From Tannerella sp. (GTDB lineage Bacteria; Bacteroidota; Bacteroidia; Bacteroidales; Tannerellaceae): a stretch of DNA of 8,339 bases. The notes beneath the pieces are model-generated. The model was not told the origin of the DNA. It searched no databases and saw only the letters and a list, made by a program, of their open reading frames with translations. Of this stretch, positions 1-6,821 are shown piece by piece. Location: NCBI GenBank assembly GCA_031277235.1, contig JAITMT010000214.1, forward strand, positions 1 to 8,339, in the 5' to 3' direction. Made by a program: the position numbers and the translations under genes. Positions within the stretch are counted from its first letter, which is position 1. Every line of letters starts with the position of its first letter.

Positions 1-206
1 TAAATCTGCGCCGAATCTTTGCCCTGTTTCACTAATTTTTGAATGATTTTCAATGCGTCTTCGTCTGACAGCGTGTCGTTTGCGCCCGGAGCCGTTTTTG
101 CTTCCAGGAAAAATTTCTTCACATTGCGAAGCGCTTCCAGTTTCACTTTGTCCTTCGCCAACATCGCAGTCTTGATGTCGTTGCTAATTTGGTCAAATAA
201 ATTCAT
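1..206 (-). CDS. yqeY: GatB/YqeY domain-containing protein, 3' end outside window
   Basis: The first 68 codons are visible, starting from the ATG at 206-204; the rest runs off the left edge. The translation begins MNLFDQISNDIKTAMLAKDK and continues with a helical, Lys-rich segment containing LEALRNVKKFFLEAKT and LSDEDALKIIQKLVKQ. This is the usual opening of stand-alone YqeY proteins, which are about 150 aa and related to the tail domain of the GatB subunit of the tRNA amidotransferase. The cellular role of free YqeY is not well defined; a tRNA-related role is only inferred from the GatB tail. The gene diverges from the oxidoreductase gene and has its own -7-like box about 32 nt upstream. There is no Shine-Dalgarno sequence, as is usual in Bacteroidota. 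The start is well supported because homologues begin at the same M(S/N)LFDQI motif. Confidence 0.85.
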   Translation of the reverse strand, partial: MNLFDQISNDIKTAMLAKDKVKLEALRNVKKFFLEAKTAPGANDTLSDEDALKIIQKLVKQGKDSAQI

Positions 207-237
207 GGTTCATCTGTTATTTATAATATTTTTCGGG

Positions 238-245
238 CAAAAATA
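238..245 (-). promoter_or_regulatory. Bacteroidota-type -7 promoter box for the yqeY-like gene
   Basis: Read on the minus strand this is TATTTTTG, a full match to the Bacteroidota -7 consensus TAnnTTTG. It sits about 32 nt upstream of the yqeY ATG, a sensible distance. I could not find a convincing -33 TTTG partner, so this is a motif-level call. Confidence 0.45.
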
Positions 246-436
246 GCGAAAATTTCAATAGCGGCGGTATAAAACCTTTTACTTTAACGAAAATATACTA
301 TTTTTCTTAAAAATTAACAAAAATATTTACAACATATTTCTTTCATTTTTTCATCAATTGTCTCCCCGGATGGAATAATTTTTTCAAGTTTCGTATAATT
401 TTTATCATGCACGGCAACCGATTCCCAAAAATCAAT

Positions 437-444
437 TATCTTTG
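437..444 (+). promoter_or_regulatory. Bacteroidota-type -7 promoter box for the oxidoreductase gene
   Basis: TATCTTTG matches the consensus TAnnTTTG and is followed by GCGAAAA. It lies 32 nt before the ATG at 477, implying a leader of about 25 nt. No clear -33 TTTG element is seen at the expected distance. The remaining part of the 207-476 intergenic region is AT-rich with no gene or obvious stem-loop. Confidence 0.45.
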
Positions 445-476
445 CGAAAATTTTTTAACCCTTAAAGTTTTTACAC

Positions 477-1643
477 ATGAGAAGAAAAATCAAAATGGGA
501 ATGGTCGGCGGAGGTCCCGGTTCCTTTATCGGCGCGGTGCATCGCATTGCCGCCAACTTGGATGGACAGATAGAACTCGTATGCGGAAGTTTCAGTTCGC
601 AGTACGAAAAATCGCTCGAAAGAGGTCGCGAACTTTATCTGCCCGATGACCGTATTTACAGAACATATCGCGAAATGATGGAGCAGGAAGCGCTGTTGCC
701 CGAAGGCGAACGCATGGATTTCGTGGCGATTGTTACGCCCAATCACGTGCATTTCGAGCCGGCGTTTCTGGCGCTTGAACACGGTTTTCACGTCGTTCTC
801 GACAAACCGATGACTTTTACGCTCGACGAGGCTTGGAGGCTCAAAAGGAAAGTCGAAGAGACCGGACTTGTCTTCGCGCTGACGCACACTTACACTGGCT
901 ATCCGATGGTCAAGGAAGCGCGTATGCGTGTTGCCCGCGGCGATTTCGGTAAAATCCGCAGAATTTATGTCGAATATCCGCAGGGTTGGCTGGCGGAGAG
1001 TGTTGCGGAAGCCGACAACAAGCAAGCCGGCTGGCGCGTTGACCCGAACAGGTCGGGGATTGCAGGTTGCATGGGCGACATCGGCACGCATTGTTTCAAT
1101 TTGGCGGAGTATATCACCGGACTGAAAACCACGGAGTTATGCTCGGAACTCAACTCGTTTGTACCGGGACGCCTGCTCGACGACGACGGCGTGGCAATGT
1201 TGCGCTACGAAGGCGGCGCACGCGGAATGTTGTGCGCTTCGCAAATTGCCGTAGGGGAAGAAAATAATCTTTTTATTCGCGTATATGGCGAAAAGGGAGG
1301 TTTGGAATGGCGTCAGGAAGAACCCAATACGCTGATTATCAAATGGAACGACGAACCGAATGAAATTGTCCGTACATCCAACGGCTACGTCTCGGCAATT
1401 GCCGCGCACAATTCGCGCACGCCGGGAGGACATCCCGAAGGCTACATCGAAGCATTCGCCAATATCTACCGCAATTTTGCCCTCACGCTGCAATGTCGCA
1501 TGGAAGGCATACAGCCCGAACCGGAATATCTTGATTTTCCGTCCGTTGAAGAAGGCGTGCGCGGAATGCAGTTTATCCGGACGGTCGTAGAATCTTCTCA
1601 AAGCGAGAAAAAGTGGGTTAAACTGCATGAAATAGACAACTGA
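477..1643 (+). CDS. Gfo/Idh/MocA family NAD(P)-dependent oxidoreductase
   Basis: This 388-aa protein has the two-domain layout of the family. The N-terminal Rossmann fold carries the dinucleotide-binding loop GGGPGSFIG (residues 11-19), VTPNHVH (86-92) and DKP (109-111), a conservative variant of the family EKP motif. The C-terminal domain carries WRVDP (186-190) followed by SGIAGCMGDIGTH (193-205), whose Asp201 and His205 match the family's catalytic motif. Members oxidise or reduce sugars, inositols or related polyols; the substrate cannot be told from sequence. No signal peptide is visible, so it is probably cytosolic. It is transcribed alone from the divergent region and converges on the minus-strand operon. 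The start at 477 is favoured because the Rossmann strand RKIKMGMVGGG follows at once and a -7 box lies just upstream. The family call is firm. Confidence 0.92.
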   Translation: MRRKIKMGMVGGGPGSFIGAVHRIAANLDGQIELVCGSFSSQYEKSLERGRELYLPDDRIYRTYREMMEQEALLPEGERMDFVAIVTPNHVHFEPAFLALEHGFHVVLDKPMTFTLDEAWRLKRKVEETGLVFALTHTYTGYPMVKEARMRVARGDFGKIRRIYVEYPQGWLAESVAEADNKQAGWRVDPNRSGIAGCMGDIGTHCFNLAEYITGLKTTELCSELNSFVPGRLLDDDGVAMLRYEGGARGMLCASQIAVGEENNLFIRVYGEKGGLEWRQEEPNTLIIKWNDEPNEIVRTSNGYVSAIAAHNSRTPGGHPEGYIEAFANIYRNFALTLQCRMEGIQPEPEYLDFPSVEEGVRGMQFIRTVVESSQSEKKWVKLHEIDN

Positions 1644-1675
1644 TAACAATATCGAAACCTCATTTTTACCGAATG

Positions 1676-1868
1676 TCTGAACCATGATTTCAACAGGATT
1701 TACAAGATGACCGGAATAAATCTTCAAATCCGAAAAGCGGGAAATTCACGGTTCAGACAATGGTTTGGGAGCGCGTACGAAACGATGAAATGTAGGTGCA
1801 GACCTGTGTGTCTGCCCTTTATGGTTTTATCCGGCAAATCGCAAAAATCGTTGAAATCATGGTTCAGA
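1676..1868. repeat. 193-bp MITE-like segment with 19-bp terminal inverted repeats
   Basis: The left end TCTGAACCATGATTTCAAC (1676-1694) is the exact reverse complement of 1850-1868, which reads GTTGAAATCATGGTTCAGA. The interior is non-coding and contains a second small palindrome at 1795-1818. Size, non-coding interior and terminal inverted repeats resemble a miniature inverted-repeat element, but I see no target-site duplication and no transposase to link it to. It could alternatively be two copies of a dispersed repeat in opposite orientation. Confidence 0.5.
1795..1818. repeat. Short palindromic repeat (GCAGAC/GTCTGC hairpin)
   Basis: GCAGAC (1798-1803) and GTCTGC (1810-1815) form a 6-bp stem around the loop CTGTGT. 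A related sequence with a similar layout occurs at 3080-3105 inside the lipoprotein gene, which suggests a dispersed repeat family. It does not end in a U-run, so it is not a standard terminator. Confidence 0.5.
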
Positions 1869-1944
1869 TCAGACAATAATCCCGAAGGGCGGGGTGTAAA
1901 ATATGTGGGGTTTGAGTAAAAAATTATCCATTCTTTTGGGGAAA

Positions 1945-1988
1945 TAGAAAAACCTCATTTTTCTACAAAACAACCCCGGTAGAAAAAT
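1945..1988. terminator. Overlapping AT-rich hairpins, possible two-way terminator
   Basis: TAGAAAAA (1945-1952) can pair with TTTTTCTA (1958-1965) around a 5-nt loop. Alternatively ATTTTTCTAC (1957-1966) can pair perfectly with GTAGAAAAAT (1979-1988) around a 12-nt loop. The two stems share the middle strand and exclude each other. The position, downstream of two convergent stop codons, suits transcription termination, but the stems are A/T-rich and weak, so the call is tentative. Confidence 0.3.
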
Positions 1989-2048
1989 AACGGACGGAGA
2001 TAATGATCTTATTAATCACATGATAATGAGGTAATTAGTATAAATGAG

Positions 2049-3140
2049 TTACTTCTCCCGAAGTTGCTGCTCCAAAATTTCTTCGTCTGCGACACGTTTT
2101 TTCAGGACGTCGAGATACAGTTTCTGCAATTTGGAAAAACTGTTGTCTTCGCCCAGCGCGTCGTTGAGGAGGCGGACGGATTTTTCGGCATATTCGACCG
2201 CTTTTTCAAAATTGCCCGTCATCTCGTTGCACAGCGCAAGATTGGAATAGAGGCGTCCCTGCTTGTTTTTGTTCGTCGTTTTTGCCAGTAGCGGTTCCCA
2301 CACGGCAATCGCCCTGTCCCACTTCTCCGATGCGGCAAAAACGCTTCCCTGCTTCCACTCCGACGATATGCTCGTATAATACCAGCGACCTTCGCTCTCC
2401 CAGTACGGTACAAAATTGTTCTGCAATTTTTCTCCCAAATAGCTTGACAGATAACGCATTGCATCCTGAACGTCTTCGGGCGAAAACATCATTTCCTGCG
2501 AGAACACAATCCCCGCGTCATCGTACCAAAACAGGGAATCGCGAAACGGAACGGAATACCCCTCGTTTTGGTCTCTCCAATATACCCGCAACTCGCCCAA
2601 CGCCTCGATTTCCATGCCGCTGCCGCTGTAAAATCCGTATTCGGCGATGTTGCGCGTCAGTTTCGTATTGAAAATCAGCCTGTCCAGCGAAATCATCGCA
2701 TCCACGCCGTAATCCCTGCACATTCGCCGGACGTCGTCCTTTGAAAAAATATTGAGTTCATAAAATGCCGAATCCGTGCGTATTGTATCTTCACACATCC
2801 TAACGTCCGCAAAAACAGGCGATTCCGCAATAGCCCGTCCCAGCGAAAAACACAAATCATACGCCGTGCTGTCCGCCGAAATACGAATATCCTTGTTGAT
2901 ATATCCTTCTATTCTATGTCCCACACTGTCAGGCTGTTGTCCCACATTATTGACAATCAGCAACGTATTCGCATGGCGCGGAAAAGTAATCGCCGCAGGC
3001 TTATAAGTCTGTATATCAAACGTTTTGTAGGAGCGGCAGGAAGCCAAAGACATGAAAAACAAAAGAATCGCAAAAATCGGTAGGGGCGCACCTGCGTGTA
3101 CGTCCAATATCCCTGCTATCTGCCTGACAATCTTCTTCAT
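2049..3140 (-). CDS. DUF6340-like lipoprotein with C-terminal TPR-like helices
   Basis: From the ATG at 3140 the protein has 363 aa. It begins MKKI, has a hydrophobic stretch and then the lipobox LASC with Cys35, so it is likely a lipoprotein facing the periplasm or outer membrane. RSYKTFDIQTYKPA after the lipobox, the LIVNN strand and SLDRLIF resemble Bacteroidales DUF6340 proteins, whose function is unknown. Residues about 258-335 (KWDRAIAVWEPLL, LYSNLALCNEMTGNFEKAVEYA) look like TPR helices. An ATG at 3161 would overlap the upstream gene by 16 nt and put extra residues ahead of the MKK; the 3140 start leaves a 5-nt gap and gives a proper positive signal-peptide start. The signal peptide is unusually long and contains Asp13 within DVHAGAPLP, encoded by a palindromic repeat. 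It is the last gene of the tightly packed minus-strand run. Confidence 0.78.
   Translation of the reverse strand: MKKIVRQIAGILDVHAGAPLPIFAILLFFMSLASCRSYKTFDIQTYKPAAITFPRHANTLLIVNNVGQQPDSVGHRIEGYINKDIRISADSTAYDLCFSLGRAIAESPVFADVRMCEDTIRTDSAFYELNIFSKDDVRRMCRDYGVDAMISLDRLIFNTKLTRNIAEYGFYSGSGMEIEALGELRVYWRDQNEGYSVPFRDSLFWYDDAGIVFSQEMMFSPEDVQDAMRYLSSYLGEKLQNNFVPYWESEGRWYYTSISSEWKQGSVFAASEKWDRAIAVWEPLLAKTTNKNKQGRLYSNLALCNEMTGNFEKAVEYAEKSVRLLNDALGEDNSFSKLQKLYLDVLKKRVADEEILEQQLREK
3080..3105. repeat. Palindromic repeat inside the lipoprotein signal-peptide coding region
   Basis: The plus strand reads GTAGGGGCGCACCTGCGTGT then ACGTCC. Aligned to 1793-1818 it shares the frame GTAGG-GC--ACCTG-GTGT, and both fold as imperfect hairpins around CTG(C/T). 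On the minus strand it encodes DVHAGAPLP, an odd, partly polar insertion in a lipoprotein signal sequence. This suggests a repeat-family copy that inserted in frame. Confidence 0.5.
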
Positions 3141-3145
3141 AACAA

Positions 3146-3994
3146 TCAGGTATAATCGCAAATCGCCCTGAAATAGCCGATGGATTCGGCGATTCCCAGG
3201 AACGGATCCTTCATGTCTTTTTCGTATTCAAGACTGCACTTGCCCGTGTAATTCACTTTGCGCAGCATTTTTACGAAAGCGGGAAAATCAATCTTGCCGC
3301 GACCGAGTTCGATGGCGTGACCCGCTTTGGTTGAGTCGGTTACGTCCTTGATGTGTATGTCGAACACACGCGTATGATACTTTTTCAAATCAGCCACAGG
3401 ATCGCAGCCGTTGCGCAAATCGTGCCCGATGTCGAGACACATGCCGATGCGACTGTCCAATTCTTTGGTGTGTTCCCAAACGTCCGTAGCGTCGGGATAA
3501 GTCTGAATATCAGGTCCGTGCAGATGGATCGCATAGTGAAAATCATATTCCTTCACTTTTTTATCCACGTAGGGAAGCAACTCATAATCAGGGACTCCCA
3601 CGATTAATTTCACGCCTACCCGTTTCGCATACGCAAAAGCCCGGTCAATTTCCGCCTCGCTTTTCATGTAGATGGGTCCTACAGCATAGCCTGTAACTTC
3701 ATATTCAGCGCATTTCGCGTGAAAAGCCTTGATTTTTTCCTCGTCGGCGTCCAACGGCAAGTGGAAATCCTTGATGCAAAGATAATGAACATCAAGGCGT
3801 TTCAGCGTTTTCAGTGTCGTTTCCAAATCGAAATTCACAAACGTATAGCCTGCCATTGCGAGTTGGAACGGGTTCGCAGCCGGCTGTTTTTTCGGTTTCA
3901 GGACGTCGGCGCCGGTTGCCGCCATCAACGGAGAAACCCCCAATAAAGCCACTCCTGCAATACTTTGCTTGAAAAAATTTCTTCTGTCTGTCAT
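3146..3994 (-). CDS. Tat-signal sugar phosphate isomerase/epimerase-like TIM-barrel protein
   Basis: This 282-aa protein opens with TDRRNFFKQSIAGVALLG, a twin-arginine (RR at residues 4-5) export signal with a hydrophobic core ending near MAATGA, so it is predicted to be exported to the periplasm. The mature part is a xylose-isomerase-like (AP endonuclease 2 superfamily) barrel. Candidate metal or substrate residues are His157/His159 in HLHG, Asp188 and His191 in LDIGH, His214 in DIHIKD, Glu229 in ELGRG and Glu256 in SLEYE. These proteins isomerise or epimerise sugars or keto-polyols; the substrate is unknown here. It starts 4 nt after the valS C-terminal stop and ends 5 nt before the lipoprotein start, so it is likely cotranscribed. 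A shared pathway with the Gfo/Idh/MocA protein is possible but unproven, and their predicted locations differ. Confidence 0.85.
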   Translation of the reverse strand: MTDRRNFFKQSIAGVALLGVSPLMAATGADVLKPKKQPAANPFQLAMAGYTFVNFDLETTLKTLKRLDVHYLCIKDFHLPLDADEEKIKAFHAKCAEYEVTGYAVGPIYMKSEAEIDRAFAYAKRVGVKLIVGVPDYELLPYVDKKVKEYDFHYAIHLHGPDIQTYPDATDVWEHTKELDSRIGMCLDIGHDLRNGCDPVADLKKYHTRVFDIHIKDVTDSTKAGHAIELGRGKIDFPAFVKMLRKVNYTGKCSLEYEKDMKDPFLGIAESIGYFRAICDYT

Positions 3995-3998
3995 CGTT

Positions 3999-5390
3999 TT
4001 ATGATTTTAGTTGTTGGATATTTTCTTTGATTGTTGCCATTTTTGTTTCGGCGTCTGCCTGTTTTTTTCGCTCGTTTTCAACGATTTCCGGTTTCGCATT
4101 GGCTACAAATTTCTCGTTCGACAACTTGGCGTTTACCGACTTCAAAAATCCTGCCAGATAGTTGAGTTCGGTTTCGAGTTTGGCAATTTCTTCTTCCACG
4201 TTTATCAAATTGCCGAGCGGAACAGCGTATTCCGTTGTACTGACCATAAAGGAAACTGCACCAGCAGATTTTTCGGTTACATTTGCGATTTCTACATTTG
4301 CCAATTTCTTTATTATTCCGTCAAATTCAGCTTTGTGTTCGCCTGAGATTTGTAAATTCAATGTTTCTTTCGGCGAAATATTTTTCAGGGCGCGAATGTT
4401 GCGGATGTTGGTGATGATTTCTTTTGTCCTTTCAAAATCATCTATAATTCTTTGATTTTCAACGGTTTTTTCCTGTTTTTCTATCTGTGCAAACATGATG
4501 CTTTCCTCCCTGTCCGAAAGCGCGTGATACAGTTCTTCCGTAATAAACGGCATGAACGGATGCAACAGTTTCAGCAATTCTTCAAACAGAAAAACGGTAT
4601 TGTTATAGGTCTCAATATCAATGGGTTTCCCGTATTCGGGTTTGATGATTTCCAGATACCAGGAAGAAAATTCGTCCCAAAAAAGTTTATAAATCAGCAT
4701 TAAAGCCTCTGAAATGCGATATTTGGCAAATAAATCGTCGGTTTCGGCTACGGTTTGTTTTCGCAAGGCATTAAACCAATTGACTGCCAGGCGGTTTTCG
4801 CGCGACGTTTCGATGGTCGTATCCACTTGCCAGCCTTTCACCAAGCGTAACGAGTTCCAAATCTTGTTGTTAAAATTGCGTCCCTGCTCGCACAGCGCCT
4901 CGTCAAACGGCAAATCGTTTCCGGCAGGGGCGGTAAGCAATAAGCCCATGCGCACACCATCAGCGCCGTATTTGGCAATCAATTCAAGCGGATCGGGTGA
5001 ATTGCCGAGTTGTTTCGACATTTTCCGCCCCAATTTGTCGCGCACAATGCCCGTAAAATAAACGTTTTTAAAACATTTTTCCTTGCGATATTCGTAGCCC
5101 GACATAATCATTCGCGCCACCCAGAAAAAAATAATATCGGGTCCCGTAACCAAATCATTCGTTGGATAATAATAGTTAATCTCCTTGTTATCAGGGTTGT
5201 TTATCCCGTCAAATACGGAAATAGGCCACAGCCATGACGAAAACCATGTGTCGAGACAATCCGCGTCCTGCCGTAAATTGAACGGAACATCCTTTAATTC
5301 AGGATATTGGGCGATGACTTTTGCTCTTGCTTCTTCCTCGCTTGCCGCTACCACGAAACCGTAATTTTTGGGGTTATTTGAGTTTGACAT
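3999..5390 (-). CDS. valS: Valyl-tRNA synthetase, C-terminal part as a separate ORF
   Basis: This 463-aa ORF is the second half of a class I ValRS. It starts MSNSNNPKNYGFVVAASEEE and quickly reaches LRQDADCLDTWFSSWLWP (39-56), the second half of the Rossmann catalytic domain. Next come the signature KMSKQ (123-127; textbook KMSKS), LGNSPDPLELIAKYGADG, and NFNNKIWNSLRLVKGW (172-187), which opens the helical anticodon-binding domain. HPFMPFITEELYHAL (277-291) and a charged C-terminal coiled-coil arm (about 390-463) complete the family layout. It carries no HIGH motif and no editing domain, so it cannot act alone. It begins 12 nt after the RNA ligase gene and is in the same reading frame as both upstream ORFs. 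Its first ten residues are polar and not recognisable ValRS sequence. The likely product pairs with the N-terminal half to rebuild the enzyme. Confidence 0.93.
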   Translation of the reverse strand: MSNSNNPKNYGFVVAASEEEARAKVIAQYPELKDVPFNLRQDADCLDTWFSSWLWPISVFDGINNPDNKEINYYYPTNDLVTGPDIIFFWVARMIMSGYEYRKEKCFKNVYFTGIVRDKLGRKMSKQLGNSPDPLELIAKYGADGVRMGLLLTAPAGNDLPFDEALCEQGRNFNNKIWNSLRLVKGWQVDTTIETSRENRLAVNWFNALRKQTVAETDDLFAKYRISEALMLIYKLFWDEFSSWYLEIIKPEYGKPIDIETYNNTVFLFEELLKLLHPFMPFITEELYHALSDREESIMFAQIEKQEKTVENQRIIDDFERTKEIITNIRNIRALKNISPKETLNLQISGEHKAEFDGIIKKLANVEIANVTEKSAGAVSFMVSTTEYAVPLGNLINVEEEIAKLETELNYLAGFLKSVNAKLSNEKFVANAKPEIVENERKKQADAETKMATIKENIQQLKS

Positions 5391-5402
5391 ATATCTATTT
5401 TA

Positions 5403-6818
5403 TTAATTATCAATTATATCTGTACCGTTTGTTTCCCGGCTGTCCAAATCTTTGCTTTCCCATACATAAAAATTATTGCACTTGATTTTCCATGCCCGGT
5501 GGTCAATCCGCACCACCACGCCTTCTTCCGGCACTTTATTCCGGCACAGGCGACTGTTTTTCTCCATATTAAACAGATTATCAGAATCTTCCTTAATCCA
5601 GTGAAACAGATTTTCAGCCGGTTTTCCGTTTTCAAACCGCTCGGAAGGGATGATTTTTTTCGCTTCCCTGCCGGTGATTTCTGCTGTGGAAAAGGTTTTC
5701 AGAATCGGAATAATTTCCATATTGTCCAATCCCGATTCTTTCAATTTACGGTCCAAATCCGGAAGCGGAAACTCCGTTACATTGCCTTGCGCGTCGGTTT
5801 CGGTGATGCGGTAAACATAGACTTTATAGTTCGCAACCGGTTTATACTCACCGTTTTCAGGCTGTACGCATCCATAATCGAAACCCGGCTGAATGAAACC
5901 GCCGCTTTGCGCATAACCGACTATTTCCGCATAGATGGACATGCCTTTCGGAATTTTATTCTTAAAACACTGATCATAAACGGTATCCCAAATATCGTCT
6001 TCGTAAAATTTCCGGTTATTGGTCTTATACACAGGCGTTTTGATAACCGTTCGACTACTCCATACGTCGCGGTATTCGGCGTCGGATTTCGTGAAAATTT
6101 TGTATAACCAATTGATAAACTTGTATTTACTCTTTTTTACCAAAATATTTCCCAGACAAATGGACGTGCCATGCAGTTTTTGCGAAATGATGATCGTGTT
6201 TGCTCGCGGCAATAAATCATTGATTTCCATAAAGTTATTTTCATATTTTTCGGTATCGTAATGAAATCGCCACTGTCCGCCAATGAAAAGTTCGGAGACA
6301 TTTCTCTTTCTCCGGCGCGCTTTTCCGCCGCTCATCCGCTCGACAGGCTTTTCATATTTCCAGACAAACAGAATATCGTTTACCGTGTCGAAACGGGCGC
6401 CAACTTCAACATTATCAATGCTTTTATTGTAGTTTTTTTCCAGCGAGGCGATGGGCATCAAAAAGCCGTTGGAAACAAGTCCGCGAAGCCGTGTCGCCTT
6501 TACGCGCCCCTTTTCTTCAAAAAAGCCTGACTTTCTGACGTTTTCAACCTTCAGTTTTTCACAAAGGATTTTTTCGCGGTAAAGCATGTTGGTCAGCAGA
6601 AAACCCGCATTGATGCAGCATTCTATCGGGAAATGCAGCATGATATCACCAATTTGCACGGAGTCGTCCACAATGACGTCGGTGCCGAAAACCTCCGCCA
6701 GTTGCAGGCGATCGGCATTCGGATGCTTCCTCAGCGCCTCAATCTTCACGACCGTGCAGAGATAGTTGGGATTGTGGTCTTTCGAGAGCGACAAATTGAT
6801 GTTTGGCAACTTTTCCAT
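5403..6818 (-). CDS. ATP-dependent RNA ligase, DraRnl (DRB0094) type
   Basis: This 471-aa protein carries the nucleotidyltransferase motifs of RNA ligases: motif I KLHG with nucleophile Lys214, WSSRT (253-257), motif III SIYAEIVGY with Glu298, YKVYVYRI (331-338, motif IIIa region), motif IV EGVVVR (432-437) and motif V KIK (444-446). The first about 125 residues look like an OB-fold, with VVKIEALRKHPNADRLQLAE resembling the tRNA-binding domains of PheRS beta and EMAP-type proteins. That N-terminal module is the hallmark of Deinococcus DraRnl, a template-directed ligase that seals 3'-OH RNA nicks. DraRnl is 342 aa, so this one is longer, with a very basic linker at 161-172 (RMSGGKARRRKR). All catalytic residues are present, so it is probably active. 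Its ATG follows the valS N-terminal stop as TAA-AAC-ATG, suggesting coupled translation, and it ends with two in-frame TAA stops. Substrate is unknown. Confidence 0.9.
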   Translation of the reverse strand: MEKLPNINLSLSKDHNPNYLCTVVKIEALRKHPNADRLQLAEVFGTDVIVDDSVQIGDIMLHFPIECCINAGFLLTNMLYREKILCEKLKVENVRKSGFFEEKGRVKATRLRGLVSNGFLMPIASLEKNYNKSIDNVEVGARFDTVNDILFVWKYEKPVERMSGGKARRRKRNVSELFIGGQWRFHYDTEKYENNFMEINDLLPRANTIIISQKLHGTSICLGNILVKKSKYKFINWLYKIFTKSDAEYRDVWSSRTVIKTPVYKTNNRKFYEDDIWDTVYDQCFKNKIPKGMSIYAEIVGYAQSGGFIQPGFDYGCVQPENGEYKPVANYKVYVYRITETDAQGNVTEFPLPDLDRKLKESGLDNMEIIPILKTFSTAEITGREAKKIIPSERFENGKPAENLFHWIKEDSDNLFNMEKNSRLCRNKVPEEGVVVRIDHRAWKIKCNNFYVWESKDLDSRETNGTDIIDN

Positions 6819-6821
6819 GTT

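Larger units (their letters stand above)
1644..2048. other. Convergent intergenic region with small repeats, no gene
   Basis: This 405-bp stretch lies between two converging genes and contains no convincing coding sequence. It holds a 193-bp segment with 19-bp perfect terminal inverted repeats, a short palindromic repeat inside that segment, and overlapping AT-rich hairpins near 1945-1988. A 13-bp direct repeat, AAACCTCATTTTT, occurs at 1655-1667 and 1950-1962 and brackets most of the region. It probably serves as a two-way termination region that has collected repeat elements. Confidence 0.6.

Noticed and set aside
471..1091. Long open frame antisense to the Gfo/Idh/MocA gene
   Set aside because: It lies wholly opposite a well-recognised gene, shows no known motif, and such frames arise commonly opposite GC-richer coding sequence.
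1137..1727. Second long antisense frame overlapping the 3' end of the oxidoreductase gene
   Set aside because: No recognisable domain or start signal; best explained as a shadow of the sense gene.
1795..1818. Rho-independent terminator for the oxidoreductase gene
   Set aside because: The stem is short, has no following U-run and matches a dispersed repeat family instead.
3141..3161. Upstream ATG adding MRLYLIV to the lipoprotein
   Set aside because: It would overlap the preceding gene and place extra residues before the MKK that begins a normal signal peptide; the start at 3140 is preferred.
5499..6107. Plus-strand open frame opposite the RNA ligase gene
   Set aside because: The minus-strand ligase has every catalytic motif in order; the opposite frame has none and a composition typical of a shadow.
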